From contig CANMQP010000013.1 in assembly GCA_947500035.1 (NCBI GenBank), forward strand, positions 124,001 through 188,000: a DNA stretch of 64,000 nt, written 5' to 3'. Numbering within the stretch: position 1 is the stretch's first letter; each line of letters starts with the position of its first letter. The notes under the pieces are model-generated. The model was not told where the DNA came from and did not search any database. It saw only the letters and a program-made list of their open reading frames with translations. This DNA is from an uncultured Kiloniellaceae bacterium (GTDB taxonomy: Bacteria; Pseudomonadota; Alphaproteobacteria; Kiloniellales; Kiloniellaceae). The translations under genes were made by a program, and so were the position numbers. This document shows positions 1 to 8,242 of this stretch, one piece after another.

Positions 1-1
1 C

Positions 2-976
2 TCGATCATGGAATGGGCACCCATCGGCGGGACTCTGCCGCCCCTGAGCGACGCCGAATGGCAGCGCGTCTTCACACTCTATCGCCAGATCCCGGAATAT
101 CAGCAGGTTAATGCCGGGATGAGCCTCGAGGAATTCAAGACCATCTTCTGGTGGGAATACATCCACCGGCTCTGGGGCCGCCTGATCGGGGTGGTTTTTG
201 CGGTGCCCTTCGTCTGGTTCCTGATTCGGGGGCAGCTCCGGCGCGATCTGATCCCGCATCTGGTCGCGATGTTCCTGCTCGGCGGCCTGCAGGGCGGTCT
301 AGGCTGGTACATGGTTGCCAGCGGCTTCGCCGACCGGACCGACGTCAGCCAGTACCGTCTGACGGCGCACCTGCTGCTGGCCATCGTGATCTATGCCTAC
401 ATTCTCTGGGTCGCGCTGCGCCTCCTGGTGCCTGCACCGCCCCCATCCCCTGCCGTCCAGGTTAGCGGCCTGCGCCGCTCTGTGATCGGCCTGATCGGCC
501 TGCTCCTGGTTACCATTGCCTCGGGCGGCTTCGTGGCGGGGCTGAACGCGGGCATGATCTACAATACCTTCCCGCTGATGGACGGCGACTGGATCCCGAG
601 TGACTACGGCGCGCTCTCGCCCTTCACCCTGAACTTCTTCGAGAACATTGCCGCGGTGCAGTTCAATCACCGGGCGCTGGCCATGGTCTGTGCCGCCGCG
701 GTCCTGGGGCTGTGGATCTGGTCGCGCCGCCTTGCGCTGTCCGACGCCGCACAAAACGCCTTCACGCTGCTGCTGGCCGGAGTCGTGGCACAGGTGATCC
801 TCGGGATCTCCACCCTGCTGCTGGTCGTGCCGATCTGGCTTGGCGCACTGCATCAGGCCGGGGCGATTTTACTGCTGTCCCTGGCCTTCTGGGTTCTGCA
901 TCATCTTCGCGCTGCCCCGGTGGAACAGGAAAACCCGGGCGAGACTCTGCGAACAAGCTACGGAACGGCATCATGA
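2..976 (+). CDS. ctaA: Heme A synthase (COX15/CtaA), 5' partial
   Basis: Converts heme O to heme A for aa3-type cytochrome oxidase, in the inner membrane. The visible 324 codons start in frame at the window edge. The first ATG at 8 is unlikely to be the true start, because family members have an extra N-terminal helix before the motif that appears here as SIMEWAPIGG. The segment with FKTIFWWEYIHRLWGR is the typical COX15 signature, with the conserved His in EYIHR. A second His-containing motif, QFNHR, lies at about residue 220 of the visible part. About seven hydrophobic helices are visible. The TGA overlaps the ATG of the next gene (ATGA), so the two are probably translationally coupled. Confidence 0.93.
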   Translation, partial: SIMEWAPIGGTLPPLSDAEWQRVFTLYRQIPEYQQVNAGMSLEEFKTIFWWEYIHRLWGRLIGVVFAVPFVWFLIRGQLRRDLIPHLVAMFLLGGLQGGLGWYMVASGFADRTDVSQYRLTAHLLLAIVIYAYILWVALRLLVPAPPPSPAVQVSGLRRSVIGLIGLLLVTIASGGFVAGLNAGMIYNTFPLMDGDWIPSDYGALSPFTLNFFENIAAVQFNHRALAMVCAAAVLGLWIWSRRLALSDAAQNAFTLLLAGVVAQVILGISTLLLVVPIWLGALHQAGAILLLSLAFWVLHHLRAAPVEQENPGETLRTSYGTAS

Positions 977-2100
977 GCACGCCAGGGCAGGAGCAAACAC
1001 AGGATCTGGCGATTCCGGATGCCCCCTTGCCGGTTTCGGTCCTGACCGGATTTCTGGGCAGCGGCAAGACCACGGTTCTGCGCCATCTCCTCACGCAGCC
1101 GGACATGGCGAACACCGCGGTGATCGTGAATGAATTCGGCGAGATCGGCCTGGATCACATGCTGGTCGAGAATGCCAAGGAAGATACGATCCTGCTGAAC
1201 AGCGGCTGTCTCTGCTGCACGGTCCGGGGCGATCTGGTCGAGACCATGCGCAGGCTCTTCAAGCAGCGGGTTCAGCGCGAAATTCCGCCTTTCGACCGGC
1301 TGGTAATCGAAACCACCGGTCTGGCCGACCCGGCGCCGATCCTACAGACCCTGATGAACGATCCTTTCCTGGTCGAGCGCTTCCGCCTGGACGGAGTGAT
1401 CGCGACAGTCGATGCGGCCAACGGCGGCACTACGCTCGACAATCACTTCGAATCCGTGAAGCAGGCGGCGGTGGCCGACCGGTTGCTGCTGACCAAGACC
1501 GATGCCGCCGAGCCGGATGCCGCCGAGGCCCTGAAGATCCGCCTGAAAGATCTGAACCCGGCCGCGCCGGTCCTGCCGGTCTCGCAGGGCAAGGTTGAGG
1601 CCGCGGCGCTTTTCAACGCCGGCCTTTACGATCCGACCACCAAGACCCTGGATGTGCAGCGCTGGCTGAAAACCGAGGCTTACGAAGAGGATGATGGGCA
1701 CGGGGATGACCACGATCAAGGGGATGACCACGATCACGGGCATGATCACCACCACGACCACCATCATCATGACGTCAACCGGCATGACGCCAGCATCCGC
1801 GCCTTTTGCATCACCCGGGAGGAACCCCTGAACTGGGACCGGCTCAATTCCTGGGTCGAGATGCTAATCATGCTCTACGGCGGCAATCTGCTGCGCATCA
1901 AGGGCATCCTGAACATCGAAGACTGCGAGGGCCCGGTCGTCATCCACGGCGTACAGCATATGTTCCACCCGCCCATACAGCTGGAGAGCTGGCCCGACGG
2001 GGATCACCGCTCGCGGCTGGTCTTCATCACCCGGGATCTTCAGAAAGAGATGTTCGAGCACACCCTGGAAGCCTTTGCGGGCGGGTCGGATCTGACCTGA
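973..2100 (+). CDS. COG0523/CobW-type GTPase metallochaperone with His-rich loop
   Basis: This is a G3E-family P-loop GTPase predicted to hand a metal (zinc or cobalt in known relatives) to client proteins in the cytoplasm. It shows a Walker A motif (GFLGSGKTT, about residues 21-29), the family metal-binding motif CLCC, an ETTGLADP segment and a His/Asp-rich stretch of about 25 residues at 240-265. The C-terminal CobW_C domain follows that stretch. The start ATG at 973 gives 375 aa and overlaps the ctaA stop; a longer in-frame extension upstream lies inside ctaA and is not credible. Coupling to ctaA suggests a link to respiratory metal or heme metabolism, but the metal cannot be read from sequence. 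Confidence 0.9.
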   Translation: MSTPGQEQTQDLAIPDAPLPVSVLTGFLGSGKTTVLRHLLTQPDMANTAVIVNEFGEIGLDHMLVENAKEDTILLNSGCLCCTVRGDLVETMRRLFKQRVQREIPPFDRLVIETTGLADPAPILQTLMNDPFLVERFRLDGVIATVDAANGGTTLDNHFESVKQAAVADRLLLTKTDAAEPDAAEALKIRLKDLNPAAPVLPVSQGKVEAAALFNAGLYDPTTKTLDVQRWLKTEAYEEDDGHGDDHDQGDDHDHGHDHHHDHHHHDVNRHDASIRAFCITREEPLNWDRLNSWVEMLIMLYGGNLLRIKGILNIEDCEGPVVIHGVQHMFHPPIQLESWPDGDHRSRLVFITRDLQKEMFEHTLEAFAGGSDLT

Positions 2101-2159
2101 GCGAACATCAGTAGATATTCCCCTGTGCAGCCCGGCCGGACGCAGGGTAAAATGCGCCC

Positions 2160-2714
2160 ATGAGTAAAGCCTTCACCAAAGAGACCGACGCGGAAGACGA
2201 GGACTTGCCGGAAGAGCCGGAAGCTCTCCCACGCGGGGTCAAGAACTACATCACGCCGGCGGGCCTGCAACGGCTACGGGACGAGTTGAAGTACCTGCGC
2301 GTCGAGGAACGGCCGAAGGTGGTAGAGGTGGTCTCCTGGGCGGCGGGAAACGGCGACCGCTCTGAGAACGGCGATTATATTTACGGCAAGAAGCGCCTGC
2401 GCGAGATCGACCGGCGCATGCGCTTTCTGATCAAACGCATCGAGATTGCCGAGGTGGTCGACCCGGCGCGCCAGACCAATCACGACCAGGTCTTTTTCGG
2501 CGCCACGGTAACCTATGCGGATTCCAACGACGCCGAGCGCACCATCCGCATCGTCGGCGTCGACGAGGCCCGCAGCGAGCATAACGAAGTCAGCTGGATT
2601 TCGCCCATTGCCCGCGCCCTCATAAAGTCTGGGGAGGGCGACACGGTAGAGGTCCGCACGCCCAATGGCCCGGAATTCATTGAAGTCCTGGAGATCTCCT
2701 ACAGCGATTCCTGA
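2160..2714 (+). CDS. greB: Transcription elongation factor GreB
   Basis: GreB stimulates the intrinsic RNA cleavage activity of RNA polymerase to rescue backtracked complexes. The 184-residue protein has an acidic N-terminal extension (about 25 aa). The coiled-coil GreA/GreB N-terminal domain follows (YITPAGLQRLRDELKYL, then the NGDRSENGDYIYGKKRLREID segment with the tip acidic residues that define GreB), then the FKBP-like C-terminal domain. GreB rather than GreA is indicated by the GDYIYGKKRLREIDRR segment. Its last 16 bases overlap the 3' end of the convergent gene at 2699-3673. Confidence 0.95.
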   Translation: MSKAFTKETDAEDEDLPEEPEALPRGVKNYITPAGLQRLRDELKYLRVEERPKVVEVVSWAAGNGDRSENGDYIYGKKRLREIDRRMRFLIKRIEIAEVVDPARQTNHDQVFFGATVTYADSNDAERTIRIVGVDEARSEHNEVSWISPIARALIKSGEGDTVEVRTPNGPEFIEVLEISYSDS

Positions 2715-3673
2715 GACTTCGAGAGTCCTTCGTAGACCAGGGAGGCAACCGCGAGATCCTGGGCACCGAGCCCGGTCAGATCGACCACGGAGATCGCATT
2801 CCCACCCACTGTAAAGCCTGCGGGGTCCTCGAGGACACGCCCCAGAGGGAAATCGCTGCTCTCCTCCACAAGACCGGCGCGAACCGCAACGCCGAACTCG
2901 CCGTGATGCAAGGCCTGTTTGTGATCGTCGGTGATGATGGTTTCGGCCCGCGCCAGAATTTCCGGATCCAATTCGTTCTTGCCGGGGCTGTCAGCCCCGA
3001 CCGCAATGATGTGTTTGCCCCCCTCGATATCCGAAGACTGCAGGATCGGCGTGCTGGCGGGCGTGGTCGTCACGATGATGTCCGACTGCGCGCAGAGTTC
3101 CGCCGCCGATCCCGCAACCCGGCAAGGCCTGCCGCTATCGCTCAACCGCTCCGCCAGTCCGGCGGCCTTGCTCGCGTCGCGGCCAAAGATCGTGATTTGC
3201 GAGATGCCGACATGGGCGGAAATCCAACGCACCTGCTGGTCGGCCTGCTGGCCTGTGCCGATCACCCCCAGACGCCGGGGCGTCGCATCCACCACAAGGG
3301 AAGCAGCAAGCGCACCCGCCGCCGCAGTGCGGGCGGATGTTAGATAACCCTGATCCTGAAGCAGGGCGATCGGCACACCCGTCTCGGCGGATAAAAGCAG
3401 TAGCAGGCCGTTGTTCACCTCAAGGCCACGTGCGGGATTGCCGTAGAAGCCAGTCGCGACTTTGATGCAAAAGTAGGGCAGCTTGGCGGAAAGGGCCGAC
3501 TTGACGTGGCAGTCGCCTCTCAAGTCCTGCGCCACCGCTCCAAAGAGCATCTGAATGCGCGCAGGCGTCTCGATCTCGCCACGGCTGTGCAGGATGATGC
3601 TTTCACGCACGGCGTCGATGATCGGTGCCTTGTCGAGGAAAGGCCGTATCTCTTCGAGACCGATAACCCGCAT
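2699..3673 (-). CDS. Ornithine cyclodeaminase/mu-crystallin family enzyme
   Basis: This is a Rossmann-fold NAD(P)-dependent enzyme of the ornithine cyclodeaminase, alanine dehydrogenase and ketimine reductase family (324 aa). The dinucleotide-binding motif GVIGTGQQAD lies about mid-protein, followed by the family pattern in AVGADSPGKNELDPEIL. The ATG at 3673 is chosen over a TTG two codons earlier because AAGG sits 8 nt upstream. It is downstream of and co-oriented with the aminotransferase and the DauR-like regulator, so it probably acts on the same amino-acid substrate. Members of this family differ widely in substrate (ornithine, cyclic imines, N-methyl amino acids), so no specific reaction is assigned. 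Confidence 0.88.
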   Translation of the reverse strand: MRVIGLEEIRPFLDKAPIIDAVRESIILHSRGEIETPARIQMLFGAVAQDLRGDCHVKSALSAKLPYFCIKVATGFYGNPARGLEVNNGLLLLLSAETGVPIALLQDQGYLTSARTAAAGALAASLVVDATPRRLGVIGTGQQADQQVRWISAHVGISQITIFGRDASKAAGLAERLSDSGRPCRVAGSAAELCAQSDIIVTTTPASTPILQSSDIEGGKHIIAVGADSPGKNELDPEILARAETIITDDHKQALHHGEFGVAVRAGLVEESSDFPLGRVLEDPAGFTVGGNAISVVDLTGLGAQDLAVASLVYEGLSKSQESL

Positions 3674-3799
3674 GGCCAAGGCCTTCTAGTGCATGTCGCG
3701 TTTAATTGCATTCTCTGACCGATCCGAACGCGTTGTGCTCTGCAAACGCCGCCTCGGATCCGCCCGCGAATATACTTCTTCGATCGAATGCGACACGCG

Positions 3800-4939
3800 C
3801 TAAACAGCGAGACGGTTGTGATTGCGATCAAGGAAGTCACGGAACGCTGTCAGGCCCTCCTCGATGTTTTCCCGCCCGAAGCCGATCCGGAAACGGTCGA
3901 TCGGCGCTTCCATAAGTTCGGAGCGGTAGATCGAAGCGGGCAGCAGAAGCACACCGCTCTCTTCAATGAGATCGTGACAGAAGCTTTCTACATCGCCTTG
4001 CCCGATGTAGCGGGGATAGGCGATGCAACCGCCGTCCGGATGGCGCCACTCGAAGAGCGTGGGATAATCACCGAAGAAGCTGTCGAGCTCGCTTATGTTG
4101 CGCCGGAGCAGCGCTCGGTTCCGTTCAAGGATTTTATCGCGGATTCCCAGTGCGATCACAGCCAGCCGTTCGCTCGGCGCCGAATTGCAGATCGAAAGGT
4201 AGTGCTTGTAGCGCTCCAGCTTGAGAAGAACATCCTTGTCCTGGCTGGCGATCCATCCGATGCGCAGACCGGGCAAACCATAGGCCTTCGACATCACGCT
4301 CAGGGAAAGTCCCTTCTCGTAGACATCTGCGGTTTGCGGCAGGCGTTTGGTCTCGTCCAGCTCCAGAAGCCGATAGACCTCGTCGTTGAAGAGATACAGT
4401 CCCTTCTCACGGCAGAGCTCGATCAGGGCGTCATAATCTGCCCTCGGCATGACCGCACCGGTCGGGTTGTTCGGAAAGTTGATGGAAATCAGCTTTGTGT
4501 TGGGCCGGATTGCGCGTCTGACATCTTCGAGATCCAAGCGCCAATCTCGCCTTGCGTCAAGCGGAACACCCGTAACCGCGCAGATACTCAGAGGAATGGT
4601 TTCCGCGGCCTGGTAGTTCGGAACCACGACGATGGCATGGTCGTCAGGCCCCAGAAGAACCCGCATGGCGGCATAGACGCCTTCTTCCGCGCCTGCAAAG
4701 CAGAGGATGTTGTCCGGCTGCATCCGCTCGTAAGTGCCCGCAATCGCCGCACGCAGGTCCGGCGCTCCCCAGGTTTCGGTATAGCCCAGCCAGAGCTTAC
4801 CCAGGCTTTCTGCTGGAGCGGTGCCGGCCATCGCAAGCAGATTCTCAAGGCTCATGCTCTGCACGTCGGAGGCCGTCATGTGATGGCGGGCCGTGAATTC
4901 CCATTTCGAAAAGTAGGTCTCGAGTTCGAAGTTGCGCAT
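3800..4939 (-). CDS. PLP-dependent aminotransferase class I/II
   Basis: This is a fold-type I aminotransferase of 379 aa, cytoplasmic. The PLP-contacting segment INFPNNPTGA is present around residue 160, and the Schiff-base lysine is in SKAYGLPGLRIGW at about 230. A conserved C-terminal Arg appears in FRIGFGRE. It starts 4 bp after the stop of the upstream regulator gene and precedes the ornithine-cyclodeaminase-family gene, so the three look like one operon. The donor amino acid is unknown. Distant relatives include the capreomycidine synthase/VioD-like branch, but I would not transfer that function. Confidence 0.9.
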   Translation of the reverse strand: MRNFELETYFSKWEFTARHHMTASDVQSMSLENLLAMAGTAPAESLGKLWLGYTETWGAPDLRAAIAGTYERMQPDNILCFAGAEEGVYAAMRVLLGPDDHAIVVVPNYQAAETIPLSICAVTGVPLDARRDWRLDLEDVRRAIRPNTKLISINFPNNPTGAVMPRADYDALIELCREKGLYLFNDEVYRLLELDETKRLPQTADVYEKGLSLSVMSKAYGLPGLRIGWIASQDKDVLLKLERYKHYLSICNSAPSERLAVIALGIRDKILERNRALLRRNISELDSFFGDYPTLFEWRHPDGGCIAYPRYIGQGDVESFCHDLIEESGVLLLPASIYRSELMEAPIDRFRIGFGRENIEEGLTAFRDFLDRNHNRLAV

Positions 4940-4943
4940 AGGA

Positions 4944-5624
4944 CTAAGCCACCTCCGTTGTCTTGTTGGCTGCCGTCTTTTTTGCAGCCATTGGAGCCCC
5001 CTCGCGGCGGGCGTCCTTCAGCAGGTTGTAGATGCTGGCGCGCGACATCCCCAGCGCCTTGGCCGCATAGTCCGGCGAGCCTCGCATCTCAAGAATGCCG
5101 GCCCGGTCAAGCGCCGCGACGAGAGCGACCCTGTCGTTCCTGCGGGCAGTCACGAGCGTCACGCCGCGTTCCGACAGTGTCTCGGCGATCAGCGCATTCG
5201 CGGCCTCCCGCCAATCCTGCGCGAAGAGAGCCTTCGAGCGCGGCTTTTGCCCAACGGCGCTAAAAGCCGTCAGCAGATCGGCCGCCGCGGCAAAGGCAGC
5301 CGTGCGCATATTCACACAGATCAGCCCGCTCGGCCGGCCGTCTTCACCACGCACCACAGCGGTAAAGGATCGTAAAACTTCGCCGTTCCAATTTGTCTGC
5401 GCATAGGGCCCGATGATGTCGGCATCGTCGACATCCGCCTCGAGACTTTCGGTTTCAACAAGCGATTCGTCGCCGACGGCACGATTGGAGAGGTTTCCCT
5501 CGATCCCGACGATTTTTCCGGTCCCAAGGTCATGCAGAACGACCTCCAACTGACCCGGGAAAAGCCGCGCCATCAATGTGCTTATCGCAGCGTAGTCCGA
5601 AGATAACTTGCTCATAAGCTCCAT
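4944..5624 (-). CDS. YheO/DauR-type PAS and HTH transcriptional regulator
   Basis: This 226-aa regulator has an N-terminal YheO-like PAS domain (about residues 10-125, with VVLHDL and an NMRTAAF segment at its end). It also has a C-terminal DauR-type helix-turn-helix (about 150-205, with DYAAKALGMSRASIYNLL). DauR of Pseudomonas represses D-arginine catabolic genes in response to a ligand, so the neighbour genes (aminotransferase, ornithine-cyclodeaminase-family enzyme) are the likely regulon. The gene is divergent from the IclR gene across a very AT-rich spacer of about 150 bp (5625-5772) that should hold both promoters. An alternative start is the ATG at 5615. Confidence 0.85.
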   Translation of the reverse strand: MELMSKLSSDYAAISTLMARLFPGQLEVVLHDLGTGKIVGIEGNLSNRAVGDESLVETESLEADVDDADIIGPYAQTNWNGEVLRSFTAVVRGEDGRPSGLICVNMRTAAFAAAADLLTAFSAVGQKPRSKALFAQDWREAANALIAETLSERGVTLVTARRNDRVALVAALDRAGILEMRGSPDYAAKALGMSRASIYNLLKDARREGAPMAAKKTAANKTTEVA

Positions 5625-5772
5625 TGAGCAGAAATTTTACAAAATGTCTAATTTTTTATTTTTTATCTTACCTTAATCACTCCCAGCAAAGCCGGAGATG
5701 CATTCTCCGCTTGTCTTTGCACGGAGTTCCGTAATATGGATTTTCGACCGGTTTGTTTCCAAGAAGTTCAAA

Positions 5773-6543
5773 ATGACGAAACTGCAGCAGAGCTCGATCG
5801 TCCATAAGTGTGCGCAGATTCTGGATGTTCTGGCTCACGCGAGACGTCCGCTCGCCTATATGGAAATTGTCGAAAAGACCGGTTTCGTGAAGAGTTCGGC
5901 CCACCGGATTCTGGCCGTCATGGAGGGCGAAGGTCTCGTCGAAAAGGACGCATCCCTGAAAGCCTACAGGCTGGGCCCCAAGCTTTCCTATTGGGCGCAG
6001 ACAGCCTGGCGCAAGACGGATCTGCAGGATGTTGCCGGTGCGGAACTTGAGGCTTTTTGCGAAAAAAACGGTTTCAACGTCGCCCTATCGATCCGAGACG
6101 ACGATAAAGTCCTTTACCTTCGTACCCTCGACTCGGTGCCGGTCCGCTACGCGTCGCGCGCCGGGGAGCGTGCGCCGCTGCACTGCACGGCAGCCGGCAA
6201 GATCTTTCTCGCCCACATGAGCGAATCGCAACAGGAGCGTCTGCTGGGCGAGCTGAAATTCGAGCGCCTGACGGAAAACACCATTATCTCCCCGGAGATG
6301 CTTAAACGCGAATTGAAGCTGACCCGCTTGCGGGGTTATGGCACCGCCGACCGGGAAGAATCCCTGCAGGTGGCAGGTATCGCCGCCCCGATCCTGGACA
6401 CGGACCGGGCCGTGATGGCGGCCGTCTCGATCTGGTGCCCGGTCGCACAGGCGGGCATCGGTGAGCTGCAGCTCATGGCGCCCGAACTGCTTGAGATGAC
6501 CAAACGCATTTCAGCTCAGATGGGCCATCACATCGGCGCTTAG
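5773..6543 (+). CDS. IclR family transcriptional regulator
   Basis: This is a winged helix-turn-helix regulator of 256 aa with a C-terminal ligand-binding IclR domain. The HTH covers about residues 10-60 (YMEIVEKTGFVKSSAHRIL). The effector domain includes the HCTAAGKIFLA motif and ends with the VAGIAAPILD and VSIWCP segments. The ATG at 5773 is preferred because the family HTH begins right after it; in-frame codons back to 5698 add an atypical extension. It lies between the divergent DauR-like operon and the downstream FAD oxidoreductase and ABC importer genes, and most likely controls the latter. Confidence 0.92.
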   Translation: MTKLQQSSIVHKCAQILDVLAHARRPLAYMEIVEKTGFVKSSAHRILAVMEGEGLVEKDASLKAYRLGPKLSYWAQTAWRKTDLQDVAGAELEAFCEKNGFNVALSIRDDDKVLYLRTLDSVPVRYASRAGERAPLHCTAAGKIFLAHMSESQQERLLGELKFERLTENTIISPEMLKRELKLTRLRGYGTADREESLQVAGIAAPILDTDRAVMAAVSIWCPVAQAGIGELQLMAPELLEMTKRISAQMGHHIGA

Positions 6544-6716
6544 CTCAGGGCTTTCACGAGAGAAATCCCATGAACCGGCTGCACTAACCCGCTGACTGAA
6601 CAGGGCAAGTCGTCGCCCTTTTCGCAAATCCAGCCCAGACAATCAAACACCCCGCCAGGGTCGGATTCATTCAAATTGTCCGACCTCTGCGGAATTTTGT
6701 TTTAATTCTGAATAAA

Positions 6717-6730
6717 AGAACTTAAGTTCT
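6717..6730. promoter_or_regulatory. 14-bp perfect palindrome AGAACTTAAGTTCT, candidate operator
   Basis: The perfect palindrome AGAACTTAAGTTCT lies 46 bp before the start of the FAD oxidoreductase gene, in an AT-rich stretch that also holds an imperfect inverted repeat (GGAATTTTG...TTAATTC). A site for the upstream IclR regulator is the simplest reading. This is inferred from position and symmetry only. Confidence 0.4.
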
Positions 6731-6775
6731 GTATTTTAAAACCATCACTCATATGGAATGACAGGAAAGCAAGTT

Positions 6776-8065
6776 ATGAGAACCGAAGTCTCGGAAACGG
6801 CACTTTGGAAGGTGACAGCACCGGATCGGCCGGCTGGTTCGCCCCTGGACGAAGACCTCCGTTGCGACGTCGCTGTGGTCGGGGCCGGCTTTACCGGGCT
6901 GCGGGCCGCGATTGCCCTGGCAGAGGCCGGAAGCCATGTTGCGGTCTTGGATGGCGGCGATGTCGGATATGGTGCCTCGGGCCGGAGTGGCGGACAGGTG
7001 AACCCCATGCTGCCGGTGGCACGGCCGGAAGACCTGCGCGCGGCGGTCGGAGACACCTATTTTGAGAGAATGGCTCAGGTTTCGCTTGGTTCCGCCGACG
7101 AACTCTTTGAACTGGTCCGCAAATACAAGATCGACTGCGACGCCCGGCAGCACGGCTGGCTTCGAACGGACCACAGCCCCGCGGCACGGGAGCAGGCCAG
7201 AGCCGGGGCCAGAGCATGGAACAAGTTCGGGGCCGGCTTCGAGTTTCTGGAAGCCGAAGACACCCAGAGGCTGAGCGGCTCACCCGCCTACCAGTCGGCC
7301 ACCTTGTCGCCGCGGGGCGGGGCGGTCCAGCCCCTGGCGCTGGTGCGGGGGCTGGCAGGCGTTGCGGAGTCTCTCGGCGTGAAAATCTACGCGCGCTCTG
7401 CGGTCCGGAACCTGGAGCGGCATGATCAGCGCTGGAACATGACGGCGGCCGGACACAGGATCACGGCAGACAGAGTCCTGCTGGCAACGAACGGCTACAC
7501 GGATAATCTCTTTAAGGGCCTGAAACGCTCGATCCTGCCGCTCAATCCGATCCAGATTGCCACAGATCCGCTTGGCGATGATGAAATCGACCCGGTTCTG
7601 CCCGGAGGCCACACCATTTCGGACACCCGTCGCCTGATCATGTACGCCCGGCGCGAACCGGACAATCGCATGGTTTTCGGGGGAATCGGTTACCGGAAAC
7701 CCTTTGGCGGAACAGCTCGGTTTAACGCGCTGCTTCGGGACGCAAGGCGGATATTTCCGTCGATCCGGCCTGAAAACTGGCGCTACCGCTGGAGTGGCCA
7801 GATCGCAATAACGGACGACCGTATCCCGCACTTTCACGAACCTGCGCCGGGTCTGGTTGCGGGCCTCGGCTACAACGGGCGCGGCGTGGCCATGTCTCTC
7901 GTGATGGGCCGGGTTCTTGCTGAGCGGCTGCTGGGGGCGGCCCCCGAATCACTGCCCTTGCCGGTCCTGCCGGTCCGGCCCGCGGCATTCCGCAACCTGC
8001 AGTTGGCAGGCGCCAGCATCGGGATATCCGCGATGGCTGTGCGCGACAGGTTTGAGTTTCGTTAA
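6776..8065 (+). CDS. FAD-dependent amino acid/amine oxidoreductase (DAO family)
   Basis: This is a D-amino-acid-oxidase-fold flavoprotein of 429 aa. The N-terminal FAD-binding motif VVGAGFTGLRAA is followed by the GYGASGRSGGQVNPM segment typical of the gamma-glutamylputrescine oxidase and taurine dehydrogenase-like branch. The C-terminal motif GLGYNGRGVAMS closes the FAD site. The ATG at 6776 has AGGAA 8 nt upstream; the ATG at 6758 has no such site. It sits just before a taurine-type ABC importer, so it probably oxidises (deaminates) the imported amine or amino sulfonate. It could instead be an unrelated amino acid oxidase. Confidence 0.88.
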   Translation: MRTEVSETALWKVTAPDRPAGSPLDEDLRCDVAVVGAGFTGLRAAIALAEAGSHVAVLDGGDVGYGASGRSGGQVNPMLPVARPEDLRAAVGDTYFERMAQVSLGSADELFELVRKYKIDCDARQHGWLRTDHSPAAREQARAGARAWNKFGAGFEFLEAEDTQRLSGSPAYQSATLSPRGGAVQPLALVRGLAGVAESLGVKIYARSAVRNLERHDQRWNMTAAGHRITADRVLLATNGYTDNLFKGLKRSILPLNPIQIATDPLGDDEIDPVLPGGHTISDTRRLIMYARREPDNRMVFGGIGYRKPFGGTARFNALLRDARRIFPSIRPENWRYRWSGQIAITDDRIPHFHEPAPGLVAGLGYNGRGVAMSLVMGRVLAERLLGAAPESLPLPVLPVRPAAFRNLQLAGASIGISAMAVRDRFEFR

Positions 8066-8186
8066 ACGATATCCGCCACTTACGAGAGAGGAGAAGCAAA
8101 AAAGATTGACCTGACTGAGTTCCTCGATAACTGTCAAAAAAACGTCTCGCACCGGTGCAGGTGTGAAGGCGAGAACAAGGCGAAGG

Positions 8187-8217
8187 GTTCCGCGTCATTT
8201 TCAAACGGACGCGGAAC
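8187..8217 (+). other. Stem-loop in the leader of the substrate-binding protein gene
   Basis: A perfect 10-bp inverted repeat (GTTCCGCGTC / GACGCGGAAC) with an 11-nt loop ends 25 bp before the ATG at 8243. It is followed by AGAAGTTTTAACT rather than a clean T-run. It could be a weak terminator after the oxidoreductase gene or an mRNA-stabilising leader hairpin. Confidence 0.5.
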
Positions 8218-8242
8218 AGAAGTTTTAACTGGGAGAGCAAAG

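Noticed and set aside
3788-5263. Plus-strand open frame of 491 codons
   Set aside because: It lies opposite the aminotransferase and DauR-like genes, both with clear motifs; no ribosome-binding site and no family features.
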